Source: Lycium barbarum (Eukaryota; Streptophyta; Magnoliopsida; Solanales; Solanaceae). Taken from it: a stretch of DNA of 64,000 bases. The stretch is from positions 22,642,336 to 22,706,335 of the forward strand of contig NC_083340.1 in NCBI RefSeq assembly GCF_019175385.1. Direction: 5' to 3'. How positions within the stretch are numbered: position 1 is the first letter of the stretch; each line of letters opens with the position of its first letter. This document shows positions 57,701 through 64,000 of the stretch, piece by piece. The position numbers and the translations under genes are program-made. The notes beneath the pieces were generated by a model. That model saw only the letters and a program-made list of their open reading frames with translations, was not told the origin of the DNA and made no database searches.

Positions 57701-58196
57701 TAATTAGCACATGGGAAATATTAGAATCATGGGTTGGGCCTTAGGCTTGGCCGGCCACCCTTCTCTCTTTGGGCCTAAATTTTTCTTTTCATTTTTTTGG
57801 GCCAACCCGGTTGGTCCCGAGTTGGGCCTAGCCCACTGACCTTTCTACCTTAAAACGTCCATATCTCCTTGTACCGACGTCACATGGGAACCCACGACCT
57901 ATGGATGTAAATATAATGCAATTATCTACAACTTCTATTTCTTGGTATTTTTCCAAATTCCAAACTTATAATACCGTTTTTTCCCCCCAAAGTCCGGTCA
58001 CCCGAAAACGTTTTCTTAAAAATATTCGTTTGGAGGACTTCCACTTTGATTTGGCCCAAGGGTCCTTCATGAGTTGTGTTTAACTTTACATATGTGATTC
58101 ATATAACTTGTCACATGTTCCAAAAAAAAAATCTTGATGTGTGGGCCCCACCTCAGCTTACAAGTAATCCGACGTTCAAAAATACGGGATATAACA
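51744..58196. mobile_element. Solo-LTR-like element (outer), Gypsy-type, with nested insertion
   Basis: TGTCACGACCCAGCC at the left, GGGATATAACA at the right; 5-bp TSD GATTA at 51739-51743 and 58197-58201. The unoccupied site is in copy A at 12577-12581. Without the nested element it is about 3.4 kb, lacks any gag or pol, and so is best read as a solo LTR or a non-coding LTR derivative. It is related to the inner element: both have a GGCATGAAACGCAGC block followed by a GTCAGTACGAA block, and both have a CCCCGAGGCTC block. Confidence 0.8.
52938..55989. mobile_element. Solo-LTR-like element (inner), related to the outer one
   Basis: TGTCACGACCCGTCTAGG to GGGGTGTAACA; 3052 bp; 5-bp TSD ATAAG at 52933-52937 and 55990-55994. 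No coding region: the 161-codon minus-strand frame at 53179-53664 looks like chance. It resembles the host element in order of motifs, so one family has inserted into a relative. Confidence 0.85.
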
Positions 58197-58201
58197 GATT
58201 A

Positions 58202-59503
58202 AGTGTTGTTGCAAATGATTAGAAATATCCTTTGGAGTTAATATGTGAATTTGGAGAGAGTATGATGAAGATTATAGTTAGTTTTGATTGGAATTTCATA
58301 TTGAAACTCAAAGAGGAAGAAGGACAATGATGTTTGTTTCTAGATTCCAATGTATAAATAAGTTGTATGTTTTTTGTATTTCAGGTATATATTATTTGTA
58401 TATCCAATGTATCACTAGACATAACGTGATCACATACACACATCATATAAAATACATACAAACAACATATGCAAGTTGAATGTAAGTTGTATATATTTTT
58501 TGATCCGACTGAATACAATAAAAATTTTATATGCAAATTATATGTAAGTTGCATGTTATATTTTGTTAAAAATATTCTTGCTACTTTTAATAACCCAAAA
58601 GTTTTGTTAAAGCAAAACATTAATGTCCAATATTTATAGCTAAAACCCCTTTTCATAACCAGAAGACTAATAAGTCATGCCCTTTAGGAAAGGAGGAACC
58701 ATTCAATGTGAACTGAATGCCAAAATGACAAGATCAATTGATCTAATTGATAGATGATTGCTTCAGACAATATGAATTGTACAGAGCAATAACCAAAAAT
58801 TCTTCGGTGTGCAGATTGTATGAGGAACATAGATTCCAATGCTTAACTTAGAAGATGCTCATAAAGCATTAAACGAAGAATAACTTTATTCCTTTTAAAT
58901 AAATCAATTTCTAAATTTGAGCAATTTTTCAATAAAAATCAGCGGTCCCTTTTTTCCTTTGTTTCTCACGCTTTCTTCCTCTCTCTTCATTTTTTTCCTT
59001 CGCTTCTCTTCTTTTCTTTTGATTATAAATAATATTACGAGATGCAACAGAATCTTATTGGTGATTTAAACTATTGTCATATTGAAAAATATCTTGAGAA
59101 GAGATTTTTATCCCAAGTGTATTATTCCAAGTGTTTCTATAGTCTAATACCGACTTCTAATGAAAAAGGAGCTACACCGGTGTATCTACCATCGAAACCA
59201 CAATTATTTCACCACAATTTAAACGCTTCTAACATGAAAATTTACAAAATATTACGTTTGTGTTTTCAACGTTCACTCACGCAAAAATGCTATAGTTTGT
59301 GTTTCTCAACTTCCAGTCATTCGAAAATGCTATCATCATAAAACACAATTTCTTTTGTTTTAGCTATGAAACCTAGAAAAGAAAAAAAAGGCCAATATGG
59401 TATTTTAATCTTATTATTAGTTTATTAAATTACACACACATGGATTGGTTAGAATTTAAAAACCATAAGACCGATTGAATAGGCAAGTAAGCAAATACTA
59501 GTA
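58202..59503 (+). repeat. Segmental duplication, copy B, part 3
   Basis: Resumes exactly after the GATTA duplication and matches 12582-13898 (AGTGTTGTTGCAAA onward, the poly-pyrimidine block near 58945-59020, and GATGCAACAGAATCTTATTG at 59041). It ends at CTAGTA. Content unknown; no convincing gene. Confidence 0.85.
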
Positions 59504-60142
59504 CGTCAAATACTAGCATCAATTAAGCTCGGGAAGTGCGTATAACCTCGTAGGCTTCAATTCCATCTTGGTATCGTTGTGTTAAGGTGGAAACCTTGGA
59601 TCTAAATTGGTACTAAGAGTCAACTAGATCCATTGAGGTAAAGATTCCTTCTCTATTACTAATAAGTTAAGTTAATTCGAAGTTATATTTGTTAGATTGT
59701 CGCGTGTTAAGCCTAACTGGGCGAAAGACGGCATAACCCTCTTGTGGGATGTTGTTACTGGAATTATATGGATATTGAATTAGATCAAATGCCTTTGATG
59801 TTGATTTTGGTTGTTGTTGAGATCATGGGAACGTAGTAAAAACAGAGGAAATGCTGCCTGAATTCCCTTAACTCCAAATTAAATAGTCTCAAATATACAT
59901 CATATATGCATTGGTGTTTGAACAATTAAGGCCTAACTAAGGTCATCTATCACCATGTAGGGGAAAGGGACGAGCGGGCTTCGAAATAAGGAATTCTTTT
60001 AAGTAGCGGCTCGGCGAATTAAGGTATGTAAGGTGTTTGTTTCCTTTCTCCTTTGGCATGAATCCACTAGAACTTGACCATGAACGTTCCATAATAAATT
60101 TACTCTATTCTAATGTCTTATGCTTCATTTATAATGTCCTAG
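59504..60142. other. Unassigned, LTR-like sequence
   Basis: AT-rich with phrases such as GGCTCGGCGAATTAAGGTATG that I associate with Solanaceae Gypsy LTRs. No gene, no clear ends. Probably an old LTR fragment. Confidence 0.35.
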
Positions 60143-60346
60143 TGTCACGACCTATTTCGGCTAAGCCGTGCGGGCACTTACCTTTTCCACCTCGGTAACC
60201 GAACCCTCAACCCAACGATAAGTAAAGACATGAATAATTAAATCGAGCAAGCGGAAAAAAATACGTAAGTCTCACAATAGTGTATAATAACATAGTGCGG
60301 AATAAGGAAAATACCCCCAGGGTCTAGTCTAAATCATACAAGAGCA
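60143..60346. mobile_element. Start of a TGTCACGACC-type LTR, cut by the next element
   Basis: Begins TGTCACGACCTATTTCGG like the elements at 51744 and 52938, but only about 204 bp are present before TGTTGACACCC at 60347. The remainder is expected beyond the window. Confidence 0.55.
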
Positions 60347-63300
60347 TGTTGACACCCAATTTTGGTCATCCTTTTCGTTTAATTAATTTCACTATGCTTC
60401 TCAGTCCTGAAAATTCGCCAGAATGAGTTTGGAATATTTTTCACTAATTATTACGCTATTTTTTCAAGATATATTTCTCTAAAGTTAAGAACATTCTTAT
60501 TGTTTCTTAAAAAAATTACCAAACACCGTATTTTTAATTATAAAATTACTAAACATTGTTCTTTACAATTAAATCACTCAAAAATAGTATTGATATTCCT
60601 ATATCAATATTGGCGCTGACATTTTTCCTTTAATCCTATTTATTACTATGTTAATCATCGTTTATTCTATTTCAAAATAAATACGTATATTAAATTACTT
60701 GTATTATAATCTTTCATATGTACACATTTTCGAGAATTAATTAGGACAAAGAAGCATATTTTAATTAATTCAAAATGGAAAGGAATTGGGATGATTAAAA
60801 TCATCTATTGAATTGGGCCAATTCTCTTCTACCCTTATACAAAATCTGTGGCCCAATATTAAATCCCACAGACCCAAAACGCCCCAGCCCAAATCCCCAA
60901 CCGACCCAGCCCAATACCGAACCGACCCGGGCCCAACACCTCCAACTACAACCTAATTAAGAGCCCGTTTGGATTGGCTTATAAGTTGGCTTATAAGCTG
61001 TTTTCAATTTTTTTGAGTATTTGGCTGGCCAGCTTAAAGTCATTTTATGCTTAAAATAAGCTCAAAAACATAATTGGACCCATTTAACTTAATTTATCTA
61101 AAGCAACTTATAAGCTGAAAATAGCTTATAAGCCAAAAAAAATAAATTGGATTACCCCAACTTATTTTTTTCAGCTTATAAGCTGCAAACAGCTTTAAGC
61201 TATAAGTCAATCCAAACGGGCTCTAAGTCCAGAATCAGTCCCTCTTACTCCTTCACCTAACAGCCCTAAAACGCTCCTCTCTCCTCTCTCTTCGTCCGTC
61301 ACCCCACCACCACCCCACTCCCCGTCACTTCCATCACTTTACCACCACCACAGAAACATCCCACAAAATCCGCTACCTACACCCTTCTTCTCTTTTCTCA
61401 CACTCCATCTCTGAAGCCTACAGGAACCATGTGCAAATTCAGCGGATTTTATGGTGAGTCCCATCCCTATTTTCATCACCTCACCTGTTTGAAATGTCAA
61501 TTTTTCCCCCCTTCTTAGATTCGAAATTCAAAGGCCAAAAACTTCTTGAAGAAGCTGTTGAAACATTCCCTTTTTTTTTTAGCTATAAATACAGCCCTCT
61601 ATGGGCTGTTAAGGGGGGATCAATCGAGGTAAAAAGGAACCACAAAAAATCCCTTTTTATTTTTACAAGCTTTCCCCTCTCATAAAGTTTCTATTGCTTT
61701 AAAACTTGGGTTCTCAGAAAATTCTATTTTTAACTCTTATGTTCTTTTGGCTGTATAATTTTGGTTATTCTCGGCTGAGCAAGGGCCACTTCAAGCGGAT
61801 TCGAAGACTCGACGACGATAATAGCCTCAGTTCGCTGTCACGGAGAAGGTAACCACACTCGTCCTCTCTCCGTCTTTCATTTTATAAGAAGCAAAAACGT
61901 AGTCGTTCAAGTATTCTCGTCGTATACTTGGTTTGGTTGGCTGGAATGTGTTCTCTCTTCGTTTGTTGTAAATTAGTGTAAGGCGATTAATTCGTCGAAT
62001 ATGTGTTTAACTCCCTTCCCCCCCGTTCGTTGCTCGGTGATTCTAGAAATCCCTTTTTATTTCTTGGTGTGTTATTATGTATTCTTTATGTGCTTTGTTT
62101 GAGGTGTCTTAGATTAGATTAGATGTATTTGTCGGAAACATTATTAACGTAGTTTTTAGGCTGCTTGAGTTTTAAAGTTTGGAGGATTCATACTGCCTCA
62201 AAAGTAGTATGAATACTGTTTCAGATGTTAAATACACAATACAGACAGCTTTGATTGGTTTGTGTTAAGTAAAGGGAAGAGTAAACTAGAGTTCCAGGTC
62301 TGTTACAATTGAAATCTTTAGAGATGGTTGATAGGATGCAATCTTAATATGGTTAAGATAACTCCCTTTGTGTGGTTTAGCTGGTTAGCATTCAATGTTT
62401 TCTTTACTTGTTTTCATCAGAATTCTTCACTATGTAACTCTCCAATGTGCTTAAGCTTTATGTTCTATGTTGGCATGTCTTAGTTTATGTTTGTGTGATT
62501 AGTTGAGTTCAAATTTTGCTCTAGTTATCTTAAAAGTGATCACTCATGCTTTAGCCTTGTAAGCTGAATACAATTATCAACTTTGCTATAGGGTTCAAGC
62601 CGTGTTACATTAATTAATACTCATGCTTGTTTCCACTGTTGGTTAGCTCTTAGTATAGACAAGAGAAAAGGGTAAAAGCTCACTTGAACATAGGGCACCA
62701 TAGGATGAGCATTTTATGGTGCTTATTATACATTCATCCAAAGTCTCTAGGCAGACCCCTTCCCTTTTTTCCCCCTTGTTGTAGTTCTTCTTTTTGTGAC
62801 AACTGTGGTAAGTGGATTAGTTTAGTTTTAATTTGTATGTTAAGTCACTGACTTGTAGTTCTCATTGCACTAAAATATTATCTTGTGTTTTCTTTTAACA
62901 AAATGATCTCCCTAAGTTTACTGTTAAGTCAACTAGTATCTCTAACTGCTTGATCAAACTTGTAACATCTCTATCATATTTGTAGCATCTTTGGAACCAA
63001 ATCACATTAGCTTGTCATAATTTAGGAAAGTGACCTCAAGAAATTCTTAGAACATTTTGGATCTGCCTTGCTGCTTTACTGAATATGTTAGTTTTAGAGT
63101 TGGACATCATCTTGTGCTTTAATTCCCAACATGTTCAAACCAGAATAGCTTGGTTCTGTTTAGACCATTTGAGTAACTGTAGTAATGATTTCTGAGGTGT
63201 CTGCTGACTCATATAACTTACAAAACACTAAGTTGATTCTGCCCTTTTGTCTAAACAAACTTTTGTTGAAGTTTATTGCTGTTACAAATCAGTCTGGTTA

Positions 63301-64000
63301 AGTTCAACAGTGCTTTCGTTTCAATTTTCTTTGCCATCCTATTCAAAGAAATAGGTTAGGAGTTAGAACATGTTCTAATTGGATTTAGAACAGATGATAG
63401 GAATAGACTTGAATCCAACTCCACTAAGAAAGAATGAAGAAAAAGATCTTAACTTGAATTTGGCATGATTACCCCTTTCAACTCTCTAAAGTTTGCATAA
63501 CTCTTAGTGATAAAGGCTAATATATAACTGGATTTTTTCTTTCTTCAGTGATGTTATTATATGATGATTGCATACAGCTTCTATTAAGTATTTGAATTCT
63601 GTTCTATTATTCTTTTCTCACTGTTATGCTAGTTGAAGGTCAAAGCAAATTTTGGGTGTGGTTTAGCCTCCTCCGATAGCATGCCATGCCTAAGGTTCTA
63701 GAAACCTTTTGACCTTGTGCGGCATTAGAAATATGGATGGTGGTAGCCCCTTCTATGTCCTGAATCTTTTAAGCCTGGCACTTTATGATTATATATATGT
63801 GTGGTTCCCTCTTAAATGATCTTACCCTTCGTTGTAGATGAACTGAAAACAACCTCCCATAAGGATTTGTCATGCCTTCAATTAACGTGTTTCCTTTCCA
63901 TGTTGTGTTTTCCTAAATAAGCATGAGCACTATTTGACAGCCTAGCATAGTATCTTGGAAATTGGAATATGCTTAGACATTCTAATTTACCTCTGTTTGA
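60347..64000 (+). mobile_element. Tat/Ogre-like LTR or element, 5' part (runs off the window)
   Basis: Starts TGTTGACACCCAATTTTGG, the same start as the solo LTR at 25489, and has the same layout: a GGCCCA-rich block (about 60840-60950), CT-rich leader, TATA-like AGCTATAAATACAG (about 61580) and a long AT-rich, intron-like stretch with no ORF up to 64000. Whether an internal region follows cannot be seen. It contains a Tourist-like MITE. From 61690 to the end I see no gene. Confidence 0.65.
60961..61223. mobile_element. Tourist-like MITE (263 bp)
   Basis: Inverted ends GAGCCCGTTTGGATTGGCTT and (reverse) GAGCCCGTTTGGATTGACTT; TSD TAA at 60958-60960 and 61224-61226. The interior is rich in CTTATAAGC repeats. 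Typical of PIF/Harbinger-derived MITEs. Confidence 0.8.

Overview
This is a plant nuclear window. It is AT-rich, intron-bearing and packed with nested transposable elements (TEs). The TE families and the host gene look solanaceous to me, but that assignment is from memory and not from a search. The only host gene I recognise is a RecQ-type DNA helicase of the plant RECQL2 kind (plus strand). Almost everything else is LTR retrotransposons, solo LTRs, LINE and SINE pieces, a hAT transposon and several MITE or Mutator-like inverted-repeat elements.

Layout: 1-6029 is the 3' part of an Athila-like (Ty3/Gypsy-type) element: a leader with a likely intron, one long ORF broken only by stop codons (948-3080), a polypurine tract and a 1.41-kb LTR. 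6030-10737 is a decayed, 5'-truncated Copia element (Copia-A). Its 3' end and about 3.1 kb of flank (to 13898) recur at 43.0-59.5 kb. 11547-12242 and 14623-15773 are Mutator-like inverted-repeat elements with 9-bp target-site duplications (TSDs). 15783-15955 is the RECQL2 promoter and leader. 15956-22141 is a young, nearly intact minus-strand Copia element (Copia-B) inserted in the RECQL2 5' UTR. Its pol ORF is 1169 codons long.

RECQL2: exon 1 (22195-22261) and exon 2 (31320-31540) are separated by a 9-kb intron holding a MITE, a SINE, LINE tails and a 4.5-kb solo LTR. Four more exons (40186-42961) encode the region around motifs V and VI. The exons for motifs I to IV (Walker A, DEAH box) should lie between 31541 and 40185, but that stretch holds an RTE LINE copy, a 5-kb hAT element and other repeats, and I find no helicase exons in it. 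After 42961 the gene runs into the second Copia-A copy and its 3' exons do not reappear. In this window the locus is a split, probably dead, helicase gene.

43.0-59.5 kb is the second copy of the Copia-A 3' end plus flank. It is interrupted first by another Copia element (Copia-C, 43387-49052, TSD TGTTG), and then by a solo-LTR-like element (51744-58196, TSD GATTA) that itself carries a related one (52938-55989, TSD ATAAG). The first copy of the duplication preserves the unoccupied target sites, so the insertion history can be read within this one window. 59504-64000 is further LTR sequence, including the start of a second Tat/Ogre-like LTR (60347 to the window end) that carries a Tourist-like MITE.

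No tRNA or rRNA gene, CRISPR array or bacterial-type operon was seen.
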